48,654 nt of DNA from an uncultured Clostridia bacterium (GCA_944376905.1 CALWEA010000002.1:1-48654); one strand, 5' to 3'; positions 26,196-36,291 are shown, counted from the first letter of the stretch. Program-made: numbers and translations. Notes: generated by a model not told the origin, from the letters alone.

Positions 26196-26586
26196 GGCAC
26201 CTGCGGCAATGACAACCTTAGTATCTCATTTTAAAGACACTGATACAAAACCAGATGATTATGACTTAATTTTAACGGGGGATTTGGGAAAATTGGGGGA
26301 AGAGATTTTAATAGATTTACTTGAAGATAAGGGATATATTTTAGGTATAAATTATTGTGATTGCGGTCAAATGATATATAGAAGGAAACAAGCTCCTTTA
26401 ATGGGAGGGAGTGGGTGTGGTTGTAGTGCGTCAATATTCAATTCGTATGTTTTAGAAAAATTAAAAAAATTAGAATATAAAAAAATTTTGTATGTTGCAA
26501 CAGGTGCACTTTTAAGCACAACTTCAACGCAACAAGGTGAAACAATACCGGGGATTGCACATGCTGTTGTTATTGAAAATGAATAA
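26191..26586 (+). pseudogene. spoVAD: spoVAD 3' fragment split by the ICE
   Basis: About 131 codons match the C-terminal ~40% of SpoVAD: the conserved MAPAA at the break, YDLILTGDLGKLGEEI (about residue 25-40 of the fragment), DCGQMIYRR, GGSGCGCSAS, VATGALLSTTSTQQGE and PGIAHAV. The first ~200 residues are absent; the sequence before the break is the ICE end and has a TAG two codons upstream in this frame, with no SD. SpoVAD is a DPA-binding protein of the SpoVA channel needed for DPA uptake in forespores. The reading frame itself is intact, so excision of the element could restore the gene. Confidence 0.93.
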
Positions 26587-26653
26587 ACATTAATTTATAT
26601 ATAGTATGATATATAATATTAAATATACAAAATATAGTATATAGGAGTAGTAA

Positions 26654-27013
26654 ATGACTTATCTTTGGGTTTTTTTAATTGGAGGGTTAGTTTGTTCTTT
26701 GGGACAACTTTTAATAATTAAAACAAAAATAACTTCGGCAAGAATTCTTGTTACATTTGTTTTAATTGGAGTTGCTCTTGAAGGTTTAGGATTGTTTGAT
26801 GGTATTGCCGAGTTTGCAAAAGCTGGAATAAATGTCCCTATAATTGGATTTGGTGCTTCTTTAACTAAAGGGGCTATTGCTGGAGCTGAATCTAAAGGAA
26901 TTATAGGGGCTTTTTCTGGAGGATTGGAAGCAGTTGCAGGAGGAATTGCAGCAGCAGTTTTATTTGCTTTTATATTTTCTTTAATTTTTAAAGCAAAAAC
27001 AAAAAAGAATTAA
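26654..27013 (+). CDS. spoVAE: Stage V sporulation protein AE (SpoVAEb-type)
   Basis: 119 residues with SD TAGGAG. Hydrophobic, with membrane helices at about 3-22, 30-50 and 93-112; the stretch GFGASLTKGAIAGAESKGIIG is typical of SpoVAEb. It is part of the SpoVA dipicolinate channel that acts in the forespore membrane. It is 67 bases downstream of the broken spoVAD, normally in one operon, so the ICE separates it from its usual promoter. A TATAAT at 26612-26617 is seen in the gap but without a good -35. Confidence 0.9.
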   Translation: MTYLWVFLIGGLVCSLGQLLIIKTKITSARILVTFVLIGVALEGLGLFDGIAEFAKAGINVPIIGFGASLTKGAIAGAESKGIIGAFSGGLEAVAGGIAAAVLFAFIFSLIFKAKTKKN

Positions 27014-27073
27014 TTTTTGATATATTTATTTAATTTATTCAATTATTTTTCTTTTTCAACATATTATATAAAA

Positions 27074-27766
27074 ATGGAATATAATGTTAATAAAAAAAGA
27101 AAAAGATTTTTTTCAAAATTATCTCGTAAAAAAAAGATAGCTTTTATTTTTGTTATATTTTTATGTGTTTTTCTTTTAATATTTCTTTATTTATCATTTG
27201 TTGTAAATCCAGTCATTCTTCATGCGACAGAGGCAAAGGTTAAATCTTTAACTCAAAAAGCTTTAAGTTCCGCAGTTTATACTGTTATTAGTAATAATGA
27301 CTATTATGATGATATTATAACTTATACTTACGATAATAATGGTAAAATTGCAATGATAACTGCTAATACATTAGAGGCTAATATGCTTTCTCGTCAAATT
27401 AGTTCAATGGCCCAAGGCTCCGTTGAAACTATGACGAATGAGGGTATTGATGTTCACCTTGGAGCTTTTTCAGGACTAATGATTTTGGCTAATTCGGGAC
27501 CTTTTATATCTATGAAATTAACTCCTATTGGAACTATTTCAACTTCTTTTCGTTCTGAATTTGTTTCTGCTGGCATTAATCAAACAAACCATAGAATTTA
27601 TATAGAAATTTTTGGAAGTGTAAGCGTTATTTTGCCAACTGCCAGTCCGCAAATAGAAGTTTCAACGGAAGTTTTAATTGCAGAATGTGTTGTTATTGGT
27701 GAAATTCCTTCAACCTATTTACAATCTTCTTACTTAGATGAAATGTTAAATTTAGTTCCAGTTTAA
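27074..27766 (+). CDS. yunB: YunB-like sporulation protein
   Basis: 230 residues from ATG 27,074; the frame stays open back to TTG 27,017, and neither start has a convincing SD. ATG was chosen because it gives a normal start MEYNVNKKRKRFF before the membrane helix (about 25-45). The segment NPVILHATEAKVKSLTQKAL with a following AVYTVI is the YunB signature. YunB is a sporulation-associated protein of unclear role. It follows spoVAE directly, which fits a spore-gene cluster. Confidence 0.75.
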   Translation: MEYNVNKKRKRFFSKLSRKKKIAFIFVIFLCVFLLIFLYLSFVVNPVILHATEAKVKSLTQKALSSAVYTVISNNDYYDDIITYTYDNNGKIAMITANTLEANMLSRQISSMAQGSVETMTNEGIDVHLGAFSGLMILANSGPFISMKLTPIGTISTSFRSEFVSAGINQTNHRIYIEIFGSVSVILPTASPQIEVSTEVLIAECVVIGEIPSTYLQSSYLDEMLNLVPV

Positions 27767-27816
27767 TTTTAATATTTGAAAAATTAAAAAAATCATATTA
27801 AACTTTTTTAAATTAT

Positions 27817-27845
27817 TTGAATTTAATTTTATTTTATGATATAAT
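27817..27845 (+). promoter_or_regulatory. Promoter of ftsK
   Basis: TTGAAT (27817-27822), 17 bases, TATAAT (27840-27845) preceded by TGA, giving TGATATAAT. It lies about 97 bases before the ftsK start. The intervening leader has short direct repeats (AAATTTAACTT copies). Confidence 0.75.
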
Positions 27846-27942
27846 CTTTTAATCAATTATTAAATTTAACTTCAAATTTAACTTTAAATTTTAGTTGTGA
27901 TTTCTAGTTGGTTTTAATAATCTTAAAAAGGATTATAAATAT

Positions 27943-30654
27943 ATGGCATCGTTTGATTTGAGTAATAAAAATTTTGACAAAGACAATAATTCTAAATCAA
28001 AAATTATAGGTATAATTATTGTTATTGTTTGTTCATTAATTTTTTTAACATTATTTACAAATTTTGTTCCAACAATTCAAGATTTTATTTTGGGAGTAAT
28101 GGGCATTTTTGCCTATCCGTTTTTTATTATTGCTTTTACAATAGGAATTGCTTTAATCAATAACAAAAAATATATTATGCCTATTAAATACATTGTTTAC
28201 ATTTGTTTATCAATTGTTGCTATTTTGGCTATTGTTAATATAATTATTCTTGGAAAACCGGAAAATGTTGACTTTTGGCAATACTTGGCTTTGACATATA
28301 GTTTTAAATATACTGCTGGTGGACTTTTAATTGGAATTTTGGTTGCACCGTTTTTATTTTTACTTGGAATAGCAGGTGCTATAATAATATTTAGTGCAAT
28401 GCTGGTTGTTTTTGTTGCCTTGATAGTTGACTTTCTTAACACTATTAAAGTATACGGCAAAGATTATGTTTTAAAAAATAAAAAAGAAATTCAAGTTATA
28501 GATATTACTGATACAAAAAAATCTAAACAAAAACCCAAAAAAGATGAAAAATTACTTTTAGAAAAAAATAATTTAAATAATAAAGAAAACGAGAATTTTG
28601 ATTTATTTTCTAAAAATAATGAAGAAAACAATTTGGAAGCTAAAAGAAAATTAGGGCTTATAGAAGGCAACTTAGATAGTGAAAAATCTTTAAAAAAGAA
28701 TCCAAAATCATTGAGAGAATATTTATTAACTCCACCCGAGATTGATTTAACACCATATACGAATGCAAGATTATCTAAAAATAAAAAAAATGAAATTGAT
28801 TCAAATCTTAATACCTTGAAAAATGAAAATTTTAATTCTTTAAATAATAGTCAGTATTATTCTTCTAATAAAAACAATGAATTTAATATTCAACAAAATA
28901 ATATGAAAACTGAAACAACTTTTGCTTCAAGATACGATTTAGCACAAAATTTAACAGATAATCCTTTTATAGATAAAAATAAATATGACAATAATAATGA
29001 AAATTCAAATTATCAACAAGTAGAAAAAAATAATGAAGAAAATTATGATAATGAAGAAAGAATTCCTTATAAAGAATTTTTAGAAAAGCAATCACAAAAA
29101 CCTAAAAGAAATTTTGCACAACTTCAAATTGAGGGTACAGAAAAGAAAAAAAATGACAATACTTTAAAAAATATTTATAGACGTCCTCCTAATTATTTTC
29201 GTCCACCTCTTGATTTGTTGGAAAATCGTCCAGTTGATTTAGATGCTTTAAATGAAGATGTTGTTAGTAAGCGTATTCAGCTTGAAAATGCTTTAGAAAC
29301 ATTTGGTATAAATGCTCGAGTTATTGGGGTTGTTGTTGGACCAGCAGTTACAAGATATGAACTTGAAATGCCACCAGGTATAAGTGTTAAAAAAATAATT
29401 GCACATAAAGACGATATTGCCTTGGCTCTTGCTTCAAGGGGTGGTTTAAGAATAGAGGCTCCAATTCCTGGAAAAAGTGCTGTTGGAGTTGAAATTCCTA
29501 ATGACAAAATTGCAATGGTTAATATTCGCGATATTGTTGATAGTCGTGAATTTATAGATAGTAAATCATCTGTAACTTTCGCTCTGGGAAAAGATATTAA
29601 CGGCAAAGTTCAAATTTGCAATCTTGCAAAAATGCCTCATTTATTAGTTGCTGGTGCAACTAACTCTGGAAAAAGTATTTTTTTGAACGCTTTAATTATT
29701 AGTATGATTTATAAATCTTCTCCTGAAGATTTAAGGTTTATTTTAATTGACCCTAAAAGAGTTGAATTTTCTATGTATAATGATTTACCTCATCTTATTA
29801 TTCCTTATGTTATTACGGATACAGAAAAGGCAAATAATGCATTAACTTGGGCTATTAATGAAATGGAAAGACGTTTTGAAATTTTCGCTAATGAGCGTTT
29901 TAGAAACTTGGAGGAATACAACAATTCCGTTGAAGTTGTTTCGGGGGATAAGAAAAAAATACCTTATATTGTTATTGTTATTGATGAATTTAATGATTTA
30001 ATGTCAATTATGAAAAAAGATATTGAAGAAAAGGTTAAGAGATTAGCACAAAAGGCTAGGGCGGCGGGAATTCATTTAGTTTTAGCAACTCAACGTCCTT
30101 CCGTTGATGTTATAACTGGAACAATTAAAACTAATTTTCCTTCAAGAATTACTTTTGCATTAACTTCATTTGCTGATTCTAAAACAATTTTAGACCAAGG
30201 CGGAGCGGAAAATTTATTGGGAAAAGGGGATATGTTGTTTTTACCTTCTGATGCTAATTTTCCTAAACGTATTCAAGGATGTTTTGTTTCAAATGAAGAA
30301 GTTAATGATGTTGTTGAATTTATTAAAGAAAATAATGCTAAAAATTACGATGAAGAAGTTGAAAAACTTATAGAAAATCCTAATAAAAATGAAGAAAATT
30401 CTTCTTTCAATGATGTTATGGACCAAAAACTTGACTTACTTTCAATTAAATGTCTTAAATTTATAATAGAGAATGGGCAAGCGTCAATTTCTTCTTTACA
30501 AAGAAGATTTTCAATTGGATTTAATAAAGCTGGAAGAATAATTGATGTTTTAACTAAAAAGGGATATGTTGCAAAACCAGACGGAATGAAACCTCGAGAA
30601 GTTTATTTAACAATGGAAGGTTTCGAAGAATTATTTGGTGATGTTGATGTTTAA
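27943..30654 (+). CDS. ftsK: DNA translocase FtsK/SpoIIIE
   Basis: 903 residues. Four N-terminal membrane helices (about 20-180) are followed by a long Asn/Lys/Glu-rich linker (about 190-400) and the motor: Walker A GATNSGKS (about 570-577), Walker B IVIVIDEFNDLM (about 674-685), a late VLATQRPSVDVITG, and the C-terminal gamma winged helix (about 835-900). It pumps chromosome DNA at the division or sporulation septum. Located as usual before rimO-pgsA-recA. In a spore-former the same protein may serve both FtsK and SpoIIIE roles; I see no second copy here. Confidence 0.95.
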   Translation: MASFDLSNKNFDKDNNSKSKIIGIIIVIVCSLIFLTLFTNFVPTIQDFILGVMGIFAYPFFIIAFTIGIALINNKKYIMPIKYIVYICLSIVAILAIVNIIILGKPENVDFWQYLALTYSFKYTAGGLLIGILVAPFLFLLGIAGAIIIFSAMLVVFVALIVDFLNTIKVYGKDYVLKNKKEIQVIDITDTKKSKQKPKKDEKLLLEKNNLNNKENENFDLFSKNNEENNLEAKRKLGLIEGNLDSEKSLKKNPKSLREYLLTPPEIDLTPYTNARLSKNKKNEIDSNLNTLKNENFNSLNNSQYYSSNKNNEFNIQQNNMKTETTFASRYDLAQNLTDNPFIDKNKYDNNNENSNYQQVEKNNEENYDNEERIPYKEFLEKQSQKPKRNFAQLQIEGTEKKKNDNTLKNIYRRPPNYFRPPLDLLENRPVDLDALNEDVVSKRIQLENALETFGINARVIGVVVGPAVTRYELEMPPGISVKKIIAHKDDIALALASRGGLRIEAPIPGKSAVGVEIPNDKIAMVNIRDIVDSREFIDSKSSVTFALGKDINGKVQICNLAKMPHLLVAGATNSGKSIFLNALIISMIYKSSPEDLRFILIDPKRVEFSMYNDLPHLIIPYVITDTEKANNALTWAINEMERRFEIFANERFRNLEEYNNSVEVVSGDKKKIPYIVIVIDEFNDLMSIMKKDIEEKVKRLAQKARAAGIHLVLATQRPSVDVITGTIKTNFPSRITFALTSFADSKTILDQGGAENLLGKGDMLFLPSDANFPKRIQGCFVSNEEVNDVVEFIKENNAKNYDEEVEKLIENPNKNEENSSFNDVMDQKLDLLSIKCLKFIIENGQASISSLQRRFSIGFNKAGRIIDVLTKKGYVAKPDGMKPREVYLTMEGFEELFGDVDV

Positions 30655-30710
30655 AATATTTGATAAGTTGTTTTCTTTTATAAAATTTAATCTAGGAGTT
30701 GTTAAACTAT

Positions 30711-32051
30711 ATGACTAAAGAAGATTTGTTAAGAAAAAAAATTTCCGCCATTAGTTTAGGGTGTGATAAAAATAGAGTTGACCTTGAACATATGCTGTAT
30801 TTATTAAAAGAATATGGTTTTGAAATAGTTAGTAATATTGAAGATGCTGAAATAATTATTGTTAATACTTGTGCTTTTATCAAACCTGCAATTATTGAAG
30901 CTGTTGAAAATATAAGTTTTGCTTTACAACAAAAAATTGTTGGCAAAGCTCAAAAAATTATTGTTTCTGGTTGTTTCCCTCAAAGAAATTTGAAATCTTT
31001 AAAAGAAAATTTTCCGGAAGTTGATTATTTCCTTTTAATAAAAGAAAATTCAAATATTTGTCATGTTATAGAAAATTTATATGATGTTAAAAATACTTCT
31101 TTTTCTTACGATGAAACTGGAAGAATAGTAACGCATACAGGTAAATATGCTTATCTAAAAATTTCTGATGGCTGTTCAAATGGTTGTGCTTATTGTACTA
31201 TACCACGAATAAGAGGACGTTTTATTTCCGTTCCAATAAAACAATTAGTTAAAGAAGCAAAAGAATTAGCAGAGAAAGGGTATAAAGAATTAATATTAGT
31301 CGCACAAGATACTGCTAGATATGGCGAAGACATTTACGGACAAAGTTGCTTAATAGATTTATTACAAGAGTTAAATAAAATAAAAGGAATAGAGTGGATA
31401 AGATTACAGTATATTTATCCTGAATGGCTTTCAGACGAACTCTTGGAATACATAAATAATCAACCCAAAATGTGTAAATACATTGATATGCCTCTTCAAC
31501 ATATTGATGATGAGATTTTAAAATCTATGAACAGAAAGACGGGTGAAGCAAAATCTCGTGAACTGGTTGATAAAATTCATCAATTGTATCCCAATATAAC
31601 ATTAAGAACTACATTTATTGTAGGTTTACCCGGGGAAACAAGGGCTAAATTTAATAAATTGTGTAAATTTATTGAAGAGGGCAAAATTCATTACGCAACA
31701 TTTTTTCCTTATTATCGTGAAGAAAACACAAAAGCTTATTATATGAAAAAACAAGTTTTTGAATTTATTAAAAAGAAACGATTAAAAAAAATAATTAACT
31801 TACAAAATATAGTTATAAATAATATTAATAATAAAAAAATTGGCCAAATTGAATATGTTTTAATTGATGATTTTTTGCCAGATGAAAAAATTTTTATAGG
31901 ACATACAAAAAATAACTCGCCAAATATAGATTTATGTGTTATAATAGAAGAAGATAATGTCCCTAAAAATATCAACTTAAAAATAGGTGAGATTTATAAG
32001 GTCAAATTAATTCAAATAATAGAAAATGGTTTTAAAGGAGAAATAATATGA
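30711..32051 (+). CDS. rimO: Ribosomal protein S12 methylthiotransferase RimO
   Basis: 446 residues; ATG 30,711 is 12 bases after AGGAG, whereas TTG 30,699 would abut the SD. N-terminal UPF0004 domain (ISLGCDKNRVDLE), radical-SAM centre CSNGCAYCTIPRIRGRF (CX3CX2C) near residue 151, and a C-terminal TRAM domain (about 378-446) are all present. It adds a methylthio group to Asp of ribosomal protein S12. Overlaps pgsA by four bases (ATGA). Confidence 0.93.
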   Translation: MTKEDLLRKKISAISLGCDKNRVDLEHMLYLLKEYGFEIVSNIEDAEIIIVNTCAFIKPAIIEAVENISFALQQKIVGKAQKIIVSGCFPQRNLKSLKENFPEVDYFLLIKENSNICHVIENLYDVKNTSFSYDETGRIVTHTGKYAYLKISDGCSNGCAYCTIPRIRGRFISVPIKQLVKEAKELAEKGYKELILVAQDTARYGEDIYGQSCLIDLLQELNKIKGIEWIRLQYIYPEWLSDELLEYINNQPKMCKYIDMPLQHIDDEILKSMNRKTGEAKSRELVDKIHQLYPNITLRTTFIVGLPGETRAKFNKLCKFIEEGKIHYATFFPYYREENTKAYYMKKQVFEFIKKKRLKKIINLQNIVINNINNKKIGQIEYVLIDDFLPDEKIFIGHTKNNSPNIDLCVIIEEDNVPKNINLKIGEIYKVKLIQIIENGFKGEII

Positions 32052-32653
32052 CACCTAATCAAATTTCAATGATAAGAATTTTTTTAGTTCCAGTTTTAGT
32101 TTTTTTCTATCTAGCAGATTTTATTACATGGAATAAGTTTATTGCTGTTATTATTTTTATAGTAGCTGCTTTAACAGATTTTATTGATGGTAAACTTGCT
32201 AGAAAAACTGGACAAGTTACAGATTTGGGAAAATTTTTAGATTCCATAGCAGATAAAATTTTGGTCTTGGCAGGTCTTATTTTAATTGTTGCAGATGGGA
32301 CAATATACGCTCCATATGGTGCAATAATTGCAATAGTAATTTTATCTAGAGAATTTATGGTTAGTGCTTTAAGACAAGTTGCTGCTGGTAAAAATTTAAT
32401 ATTAGCAGCTGACAAATGGGGAAAATACAAAGCATTTTTACAAGACTTGGCAATTCCAGCTTTTATGTTATTAAATTTTTTATCACAGTATAATTATATT
32501 AGCGGTATTTCATTTGAAATAGTATTTTGGATTTGTTGGGGATTAATGATAGTGGCTGTTTTACTAACAATTATTTCAGGTATAAATTATTTTGTTAAAA
32601 ACAGAGAAGTTTTTATTGACAAAAAAAATCAAAATGAAAATTTAAAAGATTAA
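32048..32653 (+). CDS. pgsA: CDP-diacylglycerol-glycerol-3-phosphate 3-phosphatidyltransferase
   Basis: 201 residues, multispanning membrane protein. The CDP-alcohol phosphotransferase motif D-x2-DG-x2-AR-x8-G-x3-D-x3-D is seen as DFIDGKLARKT...GKFLDSIADK at about 39-65. Makes phosphatidylglycerophosphate, the precursor of phosphatidylglycerol. Co-translated with rimO. Confidence 0.95.
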   Translation: MTPNQISMIRIFLVPVLVFFYLADFITWNKFIAVIIFIVAALTDFIDGKLARKTGQVTDLGKFLDSIADKILVLAGLILIVADGTIYAPYGAIIAIVILSREFMVSALRQVAAGKNLILAADKWGKYKAFLQDLAIPAFMLLNFLSQYNYISGISFEIVFWICWGLMIVAVLLTIISGINYFVKNREVFIDKKNQNENLKD

Positions 32654-32716
32654 TCAAATTTTAATTTTTTAGATATTTTTATAAAAATTAATTGTTTAAT
32701 TCAAAATTTCAAATAA

Positions 32717-32759
32717 TTGCTAAGTTTGAAAATTGTCATATAATACTAATAATTAGTAT
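32717..32759 (+). promoter_or_regulatory. recA promoter with overlapping palindrome
   Basis: TTGCTA (32717-32722), 16 bases, TATAAT (32739-32744). A perfect 17-base palindrome ATACTAAT-A-ATTAGTAT (32743-32759) overlaps the end of the -10 and the start site. A second TATAAT lies at 32823-32828 with a poor -35. No CGAAC...GTTCG LexA box is present in the 213-base gap. Confidence 0.55.
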
Positions 32760-32866
32760 GAAATCTTTAAATAAAATATATTTTAGTATTGTTTTAGTAT
32801 TTTATTAAAATATTAATAATAGTATAATTATTTTTATAATTTTTTTTAAAATTAAGGAGAAAAATA

Positions 32867-33862
32867 ATGGAAGAATCAAAAAAGAAAAATTTGGAACAAG
32901 CTTTATTGCAAATAGAAAAACAATTTGGCAAGGGTTCAATTATAAAATTAGGTGATAAGCCAGACCAAAATGTTGAAGTTATTCCAACAGGTTGTTTAAC
33001 TTTAGATGTGGCATTGGGCGTTGGAGGTGTTCCCAAAGGTCGAATTGTTGAAATTTATGGACCTGAATCTTCTGGAAAAACAACAGTAGCACTACATATC
33101 ATTGCAGAAGCTCAAAAAAATGGGGGAGTTGCAGCATTTATTGATGCAGAACATGCTTTAGACCCTGTTTATGCTAAAAAATTAGGTGTAAACATAGATG
33201 ATTTATTTGTTTCTCAACCTGATAATGGTGAGCAAGCTTTAGATATTTGTGATGCTTTGGTTAGAAATGGTGCAGTTGATATTGTTGTTGTCGACTCTGT
33301 TGCTGCTTTAACCCCAAAAGCTGAAATTGAAGGGGATATGGGAGATTCTCATGTCGGTTTGCAAGCTCGACTTATGAGTCAAGCACTTCGAAAATTGGCA
33401 GGTATAGCTAATAAAAGTAAGGCGTGTGTTATCTTTATAAACCAACTTCGTGATAAAATTGGTGTTATGTATGGTAGTCCAGAAACAACATCTGGCGGTA
33501 AAGCTTTAAAATTTTATGCAAGTATAAGATTAGATGTTAGAAAAAGTGAGGCAATAAAAGAAGGAACAGAAATTGTAGGAAATAGAACAAAAGTTAAGGT
33601 TGTTAAAAATAAATTAGCTCCTCCTTTTAAAGTTGCTGAATTTGATATAATGTTTGGAGAAGGTATTTCTAAAGCTGGAACAATTTTAGATTTAGCTGTT
33701 GATTTTGACCTTATTCAAAAAACAGGTTCTTGGTTTTCTTATAAAGATGAAAAAATAGCTCAAGGAAAAGAAAATGCAAAAACTTATATTAAAAATCATC
33801 CCGAAGTATATGAAGAATTAGAGTCAAAAATTAGAGAATTAATGACAAAAACTAACGACTAA
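32867..33862 (+). CDS. recA: Recombinase RecA
   Basis: 331 residues with SD AAGGAGA. Walker [10 protein letters not shown] (about 65-73), [16 protein letters not shown] (about 142-157) and the L2 region with [20 protein letters not shown] (about 192-211) are complete. The acidic C-terminus is short. It performs strand exchange and activates LexA cleavage. Ends in a shared terminator opposite the PBP gene. Confidence 0.97.
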   Translation: MEESKKKNLEQALLQIEKQFGKGSIIKLGDKPDQNVEVIPTGCLTLDVALGVGGVPKGRIVEIYGPESSGKTTVALHIIAEAQKNGGVAAFIDAEHALDPVYAKKLGVNIDDLFVSQPDNGEQALDICDALVRNGAVDIVVVDSVAALTPKAEIEGDMGDSHVGLQARLMSQALRKLAGIANKSKACVIFINQLRDKIGVMYGSPETTSGGKALKFYASIRLDVRKSEAIKEGTEIVGNRTKVKVVKNKLAPPFKVAEFDIMFGEGISKAGTILDLAVDFDLIQKTGSWFSYKDEKIAQGKENAKTYIKNHPEVYEELESKIRELMTKTND

Positions 33863-33920
33863 TATAATAACATTTTGAATAATCATTATAATGATTAACA
33901 ATTATTTTTGTAATTTATAC

Positions 33921-33970
33921 AAAAAACTTTAACTAAATATTATTTAAAAATTTTAGTTAAAGTTTTTTTG
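33921..33970. terminator. Bidirectional terminator between recA and the PBP gene
   Basis: A 17-bp stem pairs 33921-33937 (AAAAAACTTTAACTAAA) with 33952-33968; the loop is 14 bases. The A run on the left and T run on the right make it usable for recA (+) and the convergent PBP gene (-). Confidence 0.85.
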
Positions 33971-34026
33971 CAATTATTCTAATAATAAAAATTATTTATT
34001 GTATTGTTATATGGTAATATATTATT

Positions 34027-36291
34027 TTATATATACCATTTGTTTTTTGTTATATTATCAGTTGTATTAGTTAAATTAAATAAATTAACCATATTACTTT
34101 TTTCTTCGTTTATTAAAATTTCTCCATCAGGAGAGTAAAGTTTTGTTATTATATAATAACTTGCTTTTTCATTGTTTTGTATAGTATCTTCGATAGAAAT
34201 TTCTCCATTTTGACCTTTAACAGTTTGCAAAAGAATATTAGAGGATTTAAAATTTTTGTATACTTCATAAGTTAAATAATCTTTTGCTTCAAAATTTAAA
34301 TAAACTGTATTGTTTTTAATAAAACCGTTAAGATTTGCTGGTTGACTGGTTAAAATTTTGTTAGCTTGTTGTGAGGGCAAATTAAATCTAGAAAATATTT
34401 CTTTAAATTTATATCTTTCAGGAGTTAAAGGATTCGCAATTACAACGTTATGATTATTATTATATTCGGTTAAATCAATATCTAATTCTTTTATTGAAGA
34501 AGGACGAGTAAAGTTTTTTGGTTTATAAGTTTTATAAATTTCATCATAATAATTTTTTGCTAAAATAGTTGGGAGAGTTCCGCCAACACAATCAATTTTT
34601 TTATTATCCATTCTTCCAACCCAAACACCAACTATATTTTCAGTTGTGTAAGAAATACTATATGCATCTGTATTGCCAGAAAAATCACCCACTGTTCCAG
34701 TTTTGCCAGCTATATCAAAATTCAAAGAATTTAATTTTTTAGACGTTCCATTTTGCACACAAGTTTTTAACATATCTGTCATAAGATAGGCTGTATCTTC
34801 TCTAAAAATTTTTTCTCCATTATCTTGATTTTTATATATAATTTTTCCGTCTTTATTTGTTATATAATTAACAAATTTAGGGGATTGATACATTCCATAA
34901 TTGGCAAGGGCAGTGTAAGCTCCTGCTAACTCTTTAAGATTTGTTCCGTAAGTCATGCCTCCTAATGCCAAAGAATAATTATAATCATTTTTATTTAAAG
35001 GTATATTTAATTTATTAGCATATTTTTCAATTTTACTAAATCCTAAATAAGAAGCTGTTTTTATTGCTGGAATATTTAAAGATTTAGATAAAGATTCTCT
35101 TACACTAACATATCCATGATAAGTGTCTCCAATATTTTTGGGAGAATAGCCATCTATTGAAATTTTTTCGTCTAATATTAATGTTGCAGGAGTTATAATG
35201 TCTTCATTAATTGCCGGAGCATAAATTAATATTGGTTTTATTGTCGAAGCTGGCTGTCGCTTGTAATCTAATATTTTATAATCACTTTTACCAATATAAG
35301 CTAAAATTCCACCAGTTTTTGTATCTATATCAATAAATGAAAAATCTTTATTTTCTAAATCTTTATTTTTAATTAAACCGTCTAGACATATTTGTCTATC
35401 TAAATTTTGGTATGTATAAATTTTGTAACCAGCAATAGCTATTTGTTTTTCTGGCATTTTTAAAATTTTAACCGCTTCATCTAAAGCGCTTTGAGAATAA
35501 GAATTTAATTTGTTTTTTGAATTATTATTTATTTTTAAATTTATAGGTTGTTCTATTTCATTACTGTATTCATTATCATTTATATAGCCATCTTTTTTCA
35601 TTTCTTTTAAAACTAAATTTCGTCTTTTAATACTTAGTTTAGGATTTTTTATAGGTGAATATTTATTAGGAGATTTTATTAAACCTGCCAATGTTGCACT
35701 TTCTCCAATTGATAATTTATTTGCACTTTTTGAAAAATAATATTGACTTGCATTTTCTATTCCATAACAATTGTTTCCAAAATAAATTACATTAAGGTAG
35801 TTTTCTAATATTTCATTTTTAGATAAATTTTTTTCTAATTCTAAAGCTAATTTAATTTCGTTTAATTTTCTTGAAAATGTTTTTTCATTAGTTAAAAAAG
35901 TATTTTTTATTAATTGTTGACTAATAGTTGAAGCACCTTCTAAAATTTGAAAATTTGAAAGATTTTTTATAAAAGCTTTACCCATTCTTTTAATAGATAT
36001 ACCATTATGATTATAAAAATCCTTATCTTCTATTGATATAAAAGCTTGTTTTGTGTAATCTTGTAAATTGTCTAATGAGATTTTTACTGTATTAAATGAA
36101 TTATATTCATCTATTAAAAGATTTTGATTATTGTATATTTCAATACTCAGATTATTATCTCTTATAACATCCATATTAAACGAAATTTTTGGTGATAATA
36201 AAAAATATATTCCTAATCCAAGAATAAAAATCATTCCAATTATTATTATAATTATAAAAAATTTAAAAAAAGTAAATATTATCTTTTTCAT
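34027..36291 (-). CDS. Class A penicillin-binding protein (PBP1A type)
   Basis: 754 residues. Cytoplasmic/membrane anchor (about 4-32), glycosyltransferase family 51 domain with EDKDFYNHNGIS (about 86-97) and GASTISQQLIKNTFL, and transpeptidase domain with STIK (about 349-352), SLN (about 402) and KTGT (about 530). The C-terminal ~130 residues are beta-rich with Asn and Lys. Polymerises and crosslinks peptidoglycan. Its promoter shares the 108-base gap with the divergent miaB gene. Confidence 0.95.
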   Translation of the reverse strand: MKKIIFTFFKFFIIIIIIGMIFILGLGIYFLLSPKISFNMDVIRDNNLSIEIYNNQNLLIDEYNSFNTVKISLDNLQDYTKQAFISIEDKDFYNHNGISIKRMGKAFIKNLSNFQILEGASTISQQLIKNTFLTNEKTFSRKLNEIKLALELEKNLSKNEILENYLNVIYFGNNCYGIENASQYYFSKSANKLSIGESATLAGLIKSPNKYSPIKNPKLSIKRRNLVLKEMKKDGYINDNEYSNEIEQPINLKINNNSKNKLNSYSQSALDEAVKILKMPEKQIAIAGYKIYTYQNLDRQICLDGLIKNKDLENKDFSFIDIDTKTGGILAYIGKSDYKILDYKRQPASTIKPILIYAPAINEDIITPATLILDEKISIDGYSPKNIGDTYHGYVSVRESLSKSLNIPAIKTASYLGFSKIEKYANKLNIPLNKNDYNYSLALGGMTYGTNLKELAGAYTALANYGMYQSPKFVNYITNKDGKIIYKNQDNGEKIFREDTAYLMTDMLKTCVQNGTSKKLNSLNFDIAGKTGTVGDFSGNTDAYSISYTTENIVGVWVGRMDNKKIDCVGGTLPTILAKNYYDEIYKTYKPKNFTRPSSIKELDIDLTEYNNNHNVVIANPLTPERYKFKEIFSRFNLPSQQANKILTSQPANLNGFIKNNTVYLNFEAKDYLTYEVYKNFKSSNILLQTVKGQNGEISIEDTIQNNEKASYYIITKLYSPDGEILINEEKSNMVNLFNLTNTTDNITKNKWYI

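Noticed and set aside
26188..26586. Separate short gene starting at TTG 26,188
   Set aside because: No SD, and the product is clearly the truncated C-terminus of SpoVAD.
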